Source of the DNA: Flavobacteriales bacterium
GTDB taxonomy: Bacteria > Bacteroidota > Bacteroidia > Flavobacteriales_D > SKUL01
Reading direction: 5' to 3'
Assembly: GCA_007129985.1 (NCBI GenBank)
Contig: SKUL01000158.1
Location: forward strand, 1-6,737
DNA: 6,737 nucleotides
Each line of letters opens with the position of its first letter. Position 1 is the stretch's first letter. The notes below the pieces were generated by a model that did no database searches, was not told the origin of the DNA, and saw nothing but the letters and a program-made list of their open reading frames with translations. Both the position numbers and the translations under genes were made by a program. Below, in pieces: positions 1 to 6,737 of the stretch.

Positions 1-300
1 CAATCACTTTGGTCGCAATTGCCCACCACTGCTTTGAACATTGGTCTGATTTCATGGACCATTAGGAATCTGATTGCTGATGACGGCTATTTCTCCGACA
101 CTTACAAAGGTTACCTTGCCATGGTGCTCATCGTAAACCTATTATATTTTGTGTTTAGTATTGTGGGTGCTGTGAGGGCGCGCCAGGGAAGGATGTACTA
201 CTTCCTTTTCTTTGGCCGTTTGAGCTACCAAAGCGCCTATGCTATTCGCGAAGGCACAGAAAGCGGAACCGTAACCCGCGAAAACCGACCACCGCGTTGA
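1..300 (+). CDS. C-terminal part of a small membrane protein, possibly DUF4870-like (5' end outside window)
   Basis: The frame is open from the first base, giving 99 visible residues before the TGA at 298-300. A TTG at 19-21 could be read as a start, but nothing marks it as one, and the open frame upstream makes a truncated gene more likely. The visible part has a moderately hydrophobic stretch at about residues 11-26 and a clear membrane helix at about 38-58 (YLAMVLIVNLLYFVFSIVG). A short polar turn and an aromatic tail with GRMYYF follow. The layout 'ALN...SW..., long helix, GAVRA..G..YYF' resembles the second half of DUF4870 (Tic20-like) small membrane proteins, where a helix ends in a G-A-x-x-A-x-x-G turn before an aromatic strand. 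That family link is by eye and tentative. The last 20 or so residues are polar and look disordered. The gene overlaps the protease downstream by four bases, suggesting co-translation. No function can be assigned. Confidence 0.7.
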   Translation, partial: QSLWSQLPTTALNIGLISWTIRNLIADDGYFSDTYKGYLAMVLIVNLLYFVFSIVGAVRARQGRMYYFLFFGRLSYQSAYAIREGTESGTVTRENRPPR

Positions 301-1100
301 AACATAAGCTGCTGATAGATTTTCTGAAAGTGCTTGCCTTATTTGGTGGGCTTTGGGTTGCTTTCACCTTTATTCCGTGGGTTCCGGATGAAATAGACCT
401 CGAATTTCCGGTGGATAAGGAAATTGAGCTCGGGGAGATGATTATGGAAAGTACCCTCAAAAAACAGGGCTTCCACCCCCTTGAAAACCACCTTGTTGAT
501 TCTGCTATTTGGGTGATTTACAAACGACTGGAAGACAGTCTCGGGCTTTCTCATTTTGACTACCGCATCGTGGTGGTGGATAACCCAAGCGTGAATGCCT
601 TTGCCATGCCGGGTGGAAACATTGTGGTACTATCGGGCTTGGTTGCATTCAGTGAATCACCCGAAGAGGTGGCTGCAGTAATTGCCCACGAAATGGGGCA
701 TGTAGAGCTCAGGCACGTCACCAAAAGACTGGTGAAAGAATTGGGGCTGGCGGTGTTGTTTGGTGTGCTGACGGGCACCGATGGCGTGGTGCTCTCCGAA
801 ATGTCGCGCATGTTAACTTCCAGCTATTTCGACAGAAGGCAGGAGGACGAAGCTGATGAGTTTGCGCTCGACCTTGTGTATCGTTGCGGAATCAACCCCA
901 AAGCACTCGGAACCCTGTTTCGCCGCATGAAGAGCGAGTACGGCAGCGCCGAGATGTTCGAAATCATCAGCACCCACCCCGCTACCTCATCGCGTATAAA
1001 AAAGTCGTTTGAGTTCGAAATCGGCGATGATTTTGAAAGCCGTCCGTTTAGTTTCGACTGGGAAGCGGTTCGCGCTGCGGCAAAAGCCAAAGAGAGCTAG
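297..1100 (+). CDS. Membrane-anchored M48-family zinc metalloprotease
   Basis: The protein has 267 residues. An N-terminal hydrophobic segment (about residues 5-26) has no lipobox, so it is probably a signal anchor placing the catalytic domain in the periplasm. The peptidase domain follows. It has a substrate-strand region around 98-114 (NAFAMPGGNIVVLSGL) and the zinc motif HEMGH at 131-135, where H131 and H135 are ligands and E132 is the catalytic base. A hydrophobic stretch lies at about 149-168, and the downstream EDEAD motif at 183-187 provides E183 as the likely third ligand. H227-P228 in STHPATSSRI matches the conserved 'HP' near the end of soluble M48 domains of the BepA/Oma1/LoiP type. 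Length and order fit that class; there are no TPR repeats. Known relatives degrade misfolded or damaged envelope proteins; that role here is inference. The start is TTG at 297, inside the TGA of the upstream gene (TTGA overlap). The next in-frame ATG would remove the anchor. No Shine-Dalgarno sequence is visible. All catalytic residues are present, so the gene looks intact. Confidence 0.93.
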   Translation: MKHKLLIDFLKVLALFGGLWVAFTFIPWVPDEIDLEFPVDKEIELGEMIMESTLKKQGFHPLENHLVDSAIWVIYKRLEDSLGLSHFDYRIVVVDNPSVNAFAMPGGNIVVLSGLVAFSESPEEVAAVIAHEMGHVELRHVTKRLVKELGLAVLFGVLTGTDGVVLSEMSRMLTSSYFDRRQEDEADEFALDLVYRCGINPKALGTLFRRMKSEYGSAEMFEIISTHPATSSRIKKSFEFEIGDDFESRPFSFDWEAVRAAAKAKES

Positions 1101-1112
1101 CATCAACCTGAT

Positions 1113-1134
1113 AGTGTTTAATCATCGAAACACT
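1113..1134. repeat. Small perfect inverted repeat in the convergent spacer
   Basis: AGTGTTT at 1113-1119 pairs perfectly with AAACACT at 1128-1134 around an 8-base loop. It sits 13 bases after the protease stop codon and 12 bases before the terminator stem. It is A+T-rich, only 7 bp long and has no T-run, so it is not a convincing terminator on its own. It could be a weak 3'-end hairpin of the plus-strand transcript, or chance. Confidence 0.3.
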
Positions 1135-1146
1135 TTGAAACCAGCA

Positions 1147-1183
1147 AAAAAAATCCCGGGTGGCAACCATCCGGGATTTTTTT
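1147..1183. terminator. Bidirectional intrinsic terminator between convergent genes
   Basis: Bases 1147-1163 pair with 1167-1183 around a 3-base loop (CAA), giving a 17-bp stem. The G+C-rich core is CCCGGGTGG against CCATCCGGG, flanked by an A-tract on the left (1146-1153) and a T-tract on the right (1177-1183). On the plus strand the only imperfection is a G-U pair (1160 with 1170). On the minus strand the same position becomes a C-A mismatch, so the hairpin should be slightly stronger for the plus-strand transcript. It lies 46 bases after the protease stop and 15 bases beyond the RND permease stop, so it is well placed to end both transcripts. Confidence 0.92.
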
Positions 1184-1198
1184 GTGTAGTCAGGAAAC

Positions 1199-4100
1199 TC
1201 AAACTTTAGTTGGCTTTTTGTACACCACGCGGTACTTGATGCGCGCCAAAATCAGGTACATCACCGGCACAATTACCAGCGTGAGGAAGGTGGCAAAGGT
1301 GAGACCGAAGATGATGGTCCAGCTCATAGGCCCCCAGAACATTACGTTGTCTCCTCCCATGTAAAACTGCGCGTCGTAACGGCTGAAGAAAGAGAAGAAG
1401 TTGATGTTGATACCGAGCGCCAGCGGCAGCAAACCGAGAATGGTGGTAATGGCCGTGAGCAACACCGGACGTAAACGGGTTTTACCTCCTTGAATCACGG
1501 CATCGAATACCTCAGCAAAGGGTAAATCGCCTCTGCCTTCCAGTCCAAGTTCTGCGCGCTTACGTGTGCGGAGCAGATTGGTATAATCGAGCAGTACGAT
1601 GGCGTTGTTTACCACAATTCCCGCCAGCGAAATGATACCCACCATGGTCATCACCACCACGAAGTCCATTCCGGAAATTACCAAACCGAGTTGCACCCCA
1701 ATCAGGCTGAATATCACCGAAAAACCGATGATAAACGGCGCTGAAATCGAGTTGAACTGCGTAACGATAATGAGGATAATGAGGAAGAATGCGATGAACA
1801 ATGCAATGGACAAAAACTCCATCTCCTTGGCCTGCTCTTCCTGCTGACCGGTAAACTTGAGCGTAACATCCGGCGGGAGGGTGTAGTCTGCCAATACGTT
1901 ACGGATGTTTTGCACCACCTCGTTGGCGTTGAACCCATCGAGCACGTTTGAGCTGATGGTGATTACCCTGTTAAGGTCTTTGCGCTTAACCGCACTGAAG
2001 GTGCTTGTAAAATCTGCCATAGCCACCGATGAAACAGGAATCTGTTTGATTTGCCCGTCGCTCTGGTCGCGGAAGGTAATACGCTGGTTGAGCAATGCGT
2101 CCGGGCTTCGGCGGTAGCGCTCGGCCAAACGGATGTTGATTTCGTAATCGTCTTCACCGTCTTTGAAAGTAGAAACTTCCATTCCGTAAAGCGCAGTTCG
2201 AATCGCGTTTCCGATTTGTGCGGTAGAGAGGTTAAGCCGGCGGGCTTTATCGCGGTCAATGCGGATGGGCATTTCGGGCTGGCCGTCGTCCACATCAAGC
2301 TTCAGTTCCTCAATTCCGGCCACACCGGCCTCATTGATAAAACGCCGAACGCCTTGCGCATGTGCCATCAGTTCGGTGTAGTTATCGCCGCTAATCTCAA
2401 TATTGATGGGCAATCCCTGCGGTGGTCCCATACTGTTTTTGCTCACCGTAATCTGTGTTCCCGGGACATCGCGCAATGCCTCGCGTATTTCGGTCATTAC
2501 ATCGTTAGTGCCTATTCCTCGTCTGAACTGGCTTTCCACAAATTGCACGCTGACACGTGCTTTATGTGGTGTTGTGCCAAATGACTGGCCCTGCGCAGGG
2601 TCACTGGCTCCTTTGCCCACCTGGCCGATAACCGACTCCACTAAAAAATTATGAGGTTTTCCGGGCTCATCCTCCACAATGTACTTGCTGATGATTTCAA
2701 TAACCTCTTGCTCCACCTGATAAGCAATTTGGTTGGTGGGCTCAATGTCGGTTCCTATTGGGTTTTCAATAAAAATGTTGAGGTACTGAGGCTCATTTTC
2801 GGGGAAGAAAATCACCTTGGGCGGGAAGAACGCGAAGAGTACTCCCGAAAAGATCAGCATCAGGAAGGTTCCGGCGAAGTACAGCACGGGGTTATAACCT
2901 TTAAGCGCCCGCCGCAAAAATGACTCGTAGCGTTGCTCAAGCGCGGGAATAAGCTTTTTCTGGAAGTAGTTGGTGCCCGGATTTAGAACAAAAATATTGG
3001 CGTATCCCATCAGGCCAACAACCACCAGCAGGTTTCCAAGGGTGGTAAGCGGAGGAAGTCCGTTGAGATGCGAAGGAATGGCCACCGCCAGACCTAGAAT
3101 GATAAGAATAGCACCGTTGCGCAGCACTTTTTTGCGGTTCACCTCAGGCTCACCTACTTTCATAAAGAGAGAAGTCAGTACCGGATTAATCACCAAGGCC
3201 ACAAAAAGCGATGAGCCCAACACAATCATCAGCGTGATGGGCAGATAGAACATAAACTCGCCCATTACGCCCGGCCAGAATGCCAGAGGCAAAAACGCAG
3301 CAAGCGTGGTTGCGGTAGAGGCTATGATGGGCCACGCCACCTCACCCACTCCGTTTTTGGCTGCTTGCATGGGACTTTGGCCTTCATCCATCAGGCGATA
3401 GATGTTCTCCACCACCACTATACCATTGTCCACCAACATTCCCAGCGCCAGGATAAGCGAAAACAACACAATCATGTTGAGGGTTACGCCCAACGCACCC
3501 AAAAGCATAAAGGCCATCAACATCGACATAGGAATGGCGATTCCCACAAAGGCCGCGTTGCGCAATCCGAGGAAAAACAGAAGCACACCTACCACAAGCA
3601 TCATCCCAAAGAGAATGCTGTTCTCCAATTCATCCAGCTGATTACGTGTGCTGTTACTCTGATCATTGGTGATGGATACCTTCAGGTCATCGGGGAATAC
3701 GTTGGCTTTTGCTTCTTCCACGATGGCGCGAATTTTATCCGACGCCTCAAGCAGGTTTTCTCCGGCGCGTTTCTTTACGTCCACCATCACCACCGGATTC
3801 AGGTAGTCGCGGGCATAGCTCTCCTTTTCCTTTTCGCCAAAGCTCACTTCAGCAATATCCTTCAGGTACACTATGTTGCCTTTTTCACGCTTCACCACCG
3901 TGTTGCGGATGTCGTCCATGTGGGCAAAATCACCCACCACACGCACATTGCGGCGGAAATCACCAATCAGCACATCACCCCCCGAAATGGTGAGGTTCTC
4001 ATCGCTGATGGCCTGCGACACGTCGTAAAAGCTGATTTGCATGGCTTCCATCTTGTGTAAATCAAGGCTTATGGCCACCTCCTTATCGGTAACACCGCGA

Positions 4101-4663
4101 ATATCTACCTCTGTAATTTCGGGCAGGTTTTCAATTTTATCTTCGAGGTATTCTGCGTATTTGTTGAGCTGGTCAACGGAGTAATCGCCCGACAGATTGA
4201 TGTTCATGATGGGCATCATCTCCGAGATATTCAGCTCAAAAACGTTGGGGTCTGCGGGCAGGTCCTGCGGAAAGTCGGCGTCGCTTTTGGCAACATCCAC
4301 CTTGTCTTTCACCTTGCGCAGGGCTTCCTCCGGACTCACACTAAAGTCAAATTTCACCTGAATGGAGCTGTGGCCCTGGATAGAGGTTGAGTTGATTTCA
4401 TCCACACCCGAAATGGTGTTGATTTCCTTTTCGATGGGGCGCGTGATAAGCTTTTCGATGTCGAGGGGTGAGTTACCGGGGTAAGGTGTTCCCACGTAAA
4501 TTTCGGGGATGACCACTTCTGGAAAACTCTCTTTAGACATGTTGGTGTAGGCAATCAATCCGGCCAAAAAGATGAACACAACCAGCACCAACACGGTGGT
4601 TCGGTTGTTGACCGCGGCTGACGAAAGCCCGAATTCTTTGGTATGTTTGGGTTGAAGGTTCAT
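1199..4663 (-). CDS. RND-family efflux permease (AcrB/HAE1-like), long form with an extra membrane hairpin
   Basis: This 1154-residue protein is the inner-membrane proton-driven pump of the tripartite system. TM1 is at about residues 22-40, followed by the first periplasmic porter half (about 41-345). TM2-TM6 run from about 349 to 498, TM7 is at about 594-614, the second porter half at about 615-945, and TM8-TM12 at about 948-1140. Hallmarks include FPEVVIPEIYVGTPYPG after TM1, LVDNGIVVVEN in TM4 (411-420), GIVVNNAIVLLDY in TM10 (1015-1027) and RLRPVLLT before TM11 (1063-1070). Against the AcrB proton relay, D407 is kept (D412) and R971 and T978 are kept (R1063, T1070), but D408 is N413 and K940 is N1019. 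The protein is about 100 residues longer than AcrB (1049). Contributions include roughly 45 residues with two added hydrophobic segments between TM6 and TM7, and an enlarged loop before TM12. The TM4 motif is not the DGA form of heavy-metal RND pumps. The ATG start lies 21 bases after the adaptor stop, with no Shine-Dalgarno sequence. The substrate is unknown. Confidence 0.96.
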   Translation of the reverse strand: MNLQPKHTKEFGLSSAAVNNRTTVLVLVVFIFLAGLIAYTNMSKESFPEVVIPEIYVGTPYPGNSPLDIEKLITRPIEKEINTISGVDEINSTSIQGHSSIQVKFDFSVSPEEALRKVKDKVDVAKSDADFPQDLPADPNVFELNISEMMPIMNINLSGDYSVDQLNKYAEYLEDKIENLPEITEVDIRGVTDKEVAISLDLHKMEAMQISFYDVSQAISDENLTISGGDVLIGDFRRNVRVVGDFAHMDDIRNTVVKREKGNIVYLKDIAEVSFGEKEKESYARDYLNPVVMVDVKKRAGENLLEASDKIRAIVEEAKANVFPDDLKVSITNDQSNSTRNQLDELENSILFGMMLVVGVLLFFLGLRNAAFVGIAIPMSMLMAFMLLGALGVTLNMIVLFSLILALGMLVDNGIVVVENIYRLMDEGQSPMQAAKNGVGEVAWPIIASTATTLAAFLPLAFWPGVMGEFMFYLPITLMIVLGSSLFVALVINPVLTSLFMKVGEPEVNRKKVLRNGAILIILGLAVAIPSHLNGLPPLTTLGNLLVVVGLMGYANIFVLNPGTNYFQKKLIPALEQRYESFLRRALKGYNPVLYFAGTFLMLIFSGVLFAFFPPKVIFFPENEPQYLNIFIENPIGTDIEPTNQIAYQVEQEVIEIISKYIVEDEPGKPHNFLVESVIGQVGKGASDPAQGQSFGTTPHKARVSVQFVESQFRRGIGTNDVMTEIREALRDVPGTQITVSKNSMGPPQGLPINIEISGDNYTELMAHAQGVRRFINEAGVAGIEELKLDVDDGQPEMPIRIDRDKARRLNLSTAQIGNAIRTALYGMEVSTFKDGEDDYEINIRLAERYRRSPDALLNQRITFRDQSDGQIKQIPVSSVAMADFTSTFSAVKRKDLNRVITISSNVLDGFNANEVVQNIRNVLADYTLPPDVTLKFTGQQEEQAKEMEFLSIALFIAFFLIILIIVTQFNSISAPFIIGFSVIFSLIGVQLGLVISGMDFVVVMTMVGIISLAGIVVNNAIVLLDYTNLLRTRKRAELGLEGRGDLPFAEVFDAVIQGGKTRLRPVLLTAITTILGLLPLALGININFFSFFSRYDAQFYMGGDNVMFWGPMSWTIIFGLTFATFLTLVIVPVMYLILARIKYRVVYKKPTKV

Positions 4664-4684
4664 GGTGATGCGCGGGGTTTGTGG

Positions 4685-5815
4685 TTATTGCACCAATGCA
4701 ATTCGCTGTTCGTCGCGGATGCTGCGCGAGCCCTTGTCAATAACGTGCTCATCGCCTTCCAGTCCGAAAATTACCAAGGTTTTACCCTGATAAGTGGCAC
4801 CGGTGCGGATGAGCTGCTTAAAGGCCACGGTGGTACCGTCAGACTGCTTTACCGCCTTAAACACAAAGCTTTTGCCTTGTGCATCTTGTTGAATTACATT
4901 GGCAGGAAGAATAACAGCATCGGGCACAAGCTGGTCGTTGATGCGCAACACGGTAAGCTGGTTGGGTTTGAATATTCCGTTTTCGGCATCTACCTCCACC
5001 AGAATACGGAAGGTGCGGTTGCCCGGGTTGATGAAACTTCCTACAGACGAGATGGAAGCGTGAAGCGTATCACGACCCGGAAAAACAACATCCACAGCGC
5101 TGCCGGTTTTCAGCAAGCCTGCGTAGCGCTCGGGCACTTCCGATTCAATTTGAAATTCCGACAGGTCGAGCACGCGCATCAGTGGCACACCGGCACCGGC
5201 CATTTCGCCCAGTTTGATGGTAACGTTCTCCACCACCCCGTTAAATGGCGCGCGCACCGTCATGCGCTGGATTTGCTCCTGCATGGTGGCCAGTGAACTT
5301 TCGAGGCTTTCTTTGCGGTTCTTGGCCTCGAGGTATTGCACCTCCGAGCCGATTTTGTCTTCCCACAAACGCGCCTGACGTTCGTACATGGTAAGCGCGA
5401 GGCTGTAGCTGGTTTCGAGCTCGGCCATGTTTTTGCGTAGCACGGTATCGTCAATGCGCACCAGTACATCGCCGCGCCGAACCCTGTCGCCATCTTTCAC
5501 CTTGATATCAATCACCCGCCCGGGGCTTTCAGCTACCATGATGGCGTTTCGCTTTACGTCCACGTTGCCATACACCTCAAAGTAGTGGCGAAAGGTATCG
5601 CGCACTGCGGGAAGGGTAGTAACCAGCGTAAGGCGCTTACTCGTATCGAGACGGGCAATCTCAGCCTCAAGGTCGTGAATGACCTCGGCCATTTCTTCAT
5701 AGGCGCTGCGCAGGCTGTCGCGACGGGAAATCAATCGCTCCAGTTCGGTTTCATATGATTCGCCTCCGCAGGAAGTGAGCAGGGCTACAGCGAAAATGTA
5801 AATGAGCTTTTTCAT
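4685..5815 (-). CDS. RND efflux periplasmic adaptor (membrane fusion protein), lipoprotein
   Basis: The protein has 376 residues. It bridges the permease and the outer-membrane channel. I start it at the ATG at 5813-5815 because it opens directly into a lipoprotein signal peptide, MKKLIYIFAVALLTSC, with lipobox LTSC and lipidated C16. The frame stays open further upstream, but that would run through the 3' end of the TolC-like gene and bury the signal. A charged coiled-coil-like segment fills residues 20-57. The first lipoyl half lies at about 93-122 (GRVIDIKVKDGDRVRRGDVL), an alpha-hairpin at about 123-187, and the second lipoyl half at about 187-217 (RAPFNGVVENVTIKLGEM). A beta-barrel (about 220-295) and membrane-proximal domain (about 296-376) follow. 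The hairpin tip carries R146-x3-L150-x6-S157, the RLS pattern known for adaptor contact with TolC-type channels. It starts 19 bases after the stop of the TolC-like gene and ends 21 bases before the permease ATG. The hairpin is short, about 30 residues per arm. No Shine-Dalgarno sequence is seen. Confidence 0.95.
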   Translation of the reverse strand: MKKLIYIFAVALLTSCGGESYETELERLISRRDSLRSAYEEMAEVIHDLEAEIARLDTSKRLTLVTTLPAVRDTFRHYFEVYGNVDVKRNAIMVAESPGRVIDIKVKDGDRVRRGDVLVRIDDTVLRKNMAELETSYSLALTMYERQARLWEDKIGSEVQYLEAKNRKESLESSLATMQEQIQRMTVRAPFNGVVENVTIKLGEMAGAGVPLMRVLDLSEFQIESEVPERYAGLLKTGSAVDVVFPGRDTLHASISSVGSFINPGNRTFRILVEVDAENGIFKPNQLTVLRINDQLVPDAVILPANVIQQDAQGKSFVFKAVKQSDGTTVAFKQLIRTGATYQGKTLVIFGLEGDEHVIDKGSRSIRDEQRIALVQ

Positions 5816-5834
5816 GGGTGTAAGAAGTTTCGGA

Positions 5835-6737
5835 TTAGGGTTGAATATCGAGTGCTTTCTGAAGGGCTGCCTTGGCCGCAATGACTTCATAGGAGGCCTG
5901 CAGAAAACTGCTCTGGGCATTGAGCATTTGGGTTTCGGCCTGCTGAAGTTCAAAACTCCCCGACAGACCCTCTTTGTATTTGCGGCTTGTTACGTTGAAG
6001 ATTTTCTCGGCAAGTGCCACGTTCTCTTTTTCGGTGTTGTACACTTCCATGGCGCTCGAGAAATTGGCGCGTTGGGTGCGCACTTCAAGTTCCAGTCCTT
6101 CGCGTACCTGGTCGAGCTGGCGTTTGGCCCGTTCAACTTCAACCTTGGCCTGCTGCACCTTGTTGTAGCGGTTCAAACCCGAAAAAATGGGCACGTTGAG
6201 TTGCAGACCCCAAAAGGTGTTGGGAAACCACTGGCTTGTTTGACCAAAGAAATCCATATCGTTCCTGAATGCCTGTTGCTGGGCCGAGAAAACCCCTGTC
6301 AGATTGGGCGCACCGGCCATACGCTCAGCACGCACATTCAATTCGCGAAGCTGCACGTTGGTTTCGTTGGTGAGAATATCGGTGTGATTTACGAGCGACA
6401 AATCGCGCTCAAGCATCATGGGCATGTACGACACGTCGGCAAGTTCATCGAGCGTTGTACTAAGCTTTACAGGCGTAACCACGGGCATTCCGATTTGAAA
6501 CTTGAGCATATTGAGGGTGATTTCGGCGTTTCGTTCCGCCTGTCGCACCGCGTTTTTCATGCTCGACAACTGAAGCTGCAACTGATCCACGTCCAGCTCC
6601 TCGCGAAAGCCGCTCTCAAACAATGCGCGTGTTTCTTTGAGCAGTGATTCCACGCTTTTGAGGTTTCCTTCAAGCACCTCTACCGACTCTGCCGCCATGG
6701 ATGCCAATGCGTAGGCCTCAGTGATACTTTTTCGAAG
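5835..6737 (-). CDS. TolC-like outer-membrane efflux protein (5' end outside window)
   Basis: 300 codons are visible before the TAA at 5835-5837. The frame runs open through the right edge, so the signal peptide and first part are missing. A TTG at 6705-6707 is an internal leucine codon, not a credible start. Numbering from the edge, residues 1-83 are a long alpha-helical pair with the family-typical turn FESGF at 40-44, then DVDQLQLQLSSM. Residues about 144-157 (PNLTGVFSAQQQAF) and 175-187 (FWGLQLNVPIFSG) are the two outer-membrane beta-strands of the second repeat. A second long helical pair covers about 190-297, with the matching turn KYKEGL at 253-258 followed by SFELQQAETQML. This is the duplicated OEP architecture of TolC/OprM channels. 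The product would be the exit duct of the pump encoded downstream. As the first visible gene of the transcription unit, its promoter and any regulator lie beyond the right edge. Confidence 0.94.
   Translation of the reverse strand, partial: LRKSITEAYALASMAAESVEVLEGNLKSVESLLKETRALFESGFREELDVDQLQLQLSSMKNAVRQAERNAEITLNMLKFQIGMPVVTPVKLSTTLDELADVSYMPMMLERDLSLVNHTDILTNETNVQLRELNVRAERMAGAPNLTGVFSAQQQAFRNDMDFFGQTSQWFPNTFWGLQLNVPIFSGLNRYNKVQQAKVEVERAKRQLDQVREGLELEVRTQRANFSSAMEVYNTEKENVALAEKIFNVTSRKYKEGLSGSFELQQAETQMLNAQSSFLQASYEVIAAKAALQKALDIQP

Noticed and set aside
3365..4060. Long plus-strand open frame of 231 codons, strikingly rich in histidine
   Set aside because: It lies wholly antisense to the conserved first half of the RND permease. 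The histidines arise from the complement of its ATG/GTG-type codons. There is no recognisable domain or start signal.
1199..4663. Heavy-metal efflux (CusA/CzcA-type) identity for the permease
   Set aside because: The TM4 motif is LVDNGIVVVEN, not the DGA-type motif of metal pumps, and there is no paired methionine pattern I can defend as a metal site. HAE1-like is the better fit.
4643..5296. Plus-strand open frame of 217 codons opposite the adaptor
   Set aside because: It covers the lipoyl, barrel and membrane-proximal coding of the adaptor in antisense, and its composition is not protein-like.
5816..5953. Extension of the adaptor by 46 residues to an upstream in-frame ATG
   Set aside because: It would overlap the end of the TolC-like gene and hide a perfect lipoprotein signal peptide that begins at the ATG at 5815.
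5802..6647. Plus-strand open frame of 281 codons opposite the TolC-like and adaptor genes
   Set aside because: It is antisense to an unambiguous OEP-family coding region and shows no protein family features. Its openness follows from the codon bias of the real gene.
6705..6707. TTG as the start codon of the TolC-like gene
   Set aside because: The frame continues upstream to the window edge with family-typical helix sequence (ITEAYALA), and a start here would leave no signal peptide.

Overview
The window looks like an ordinary piece of chromosome from a member of the Bacteroidota. The evidence is indirect. The minus-strand cluster has the order outer-membrane factor, lipoprotein adaptor, RND pump that is common in that phylum. 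The pump has the long form (about 1150 residues) that I associate with it. Starts lack a Shine-Dalgarno sequence, and base composition is roughly half G+C by eye. I cannot place it below phylum.

The layout is two convergent gene blocks filling nearly the whole window. On the plus strand, bases 1-300 hold the C-terminal part of a small membrane protein that enters from outside the window. It overlaps by four bases a complete membrane-anchored M48-family zinc metalloprotease (297-1100). A 98-base convergent spacer (1101-1198) follows, with a small inverted repeat and a strong hairpin terminator that can serve both directions.

On the minus strand, reading from the right edge, come three genes: a TolC-like outer-membrane efflux protein (5835-6737, 5' end outside the window), a periplasmic adaptor lipoprotein (4685-5815) and an RND inner-membrane permease (1199-4663). 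The intergenic gaps are 19 and 21 bases, so this is almost certainly one transcription unit. Its products should form a tripartite proton-driven efflux pump: the permease captures substrate from the inner membrane or periplasm, the adaptor bridges, and the TolC-like channel exports across the outer membrane. The substrate cannot be told from sequence.

I found no RNA gene, CRISPR array, mobile element, attachment site or origin. Promoters for both blocks lie outside the window. I see no evidence of an undescribed system. The points worth a second look are inside the pump: an extra two-helix insertion between TM6 and TM7, a reduced proton-relay set, an enlarged last periplasmic loop, and an N-terminal coiled coil on the adaptor.
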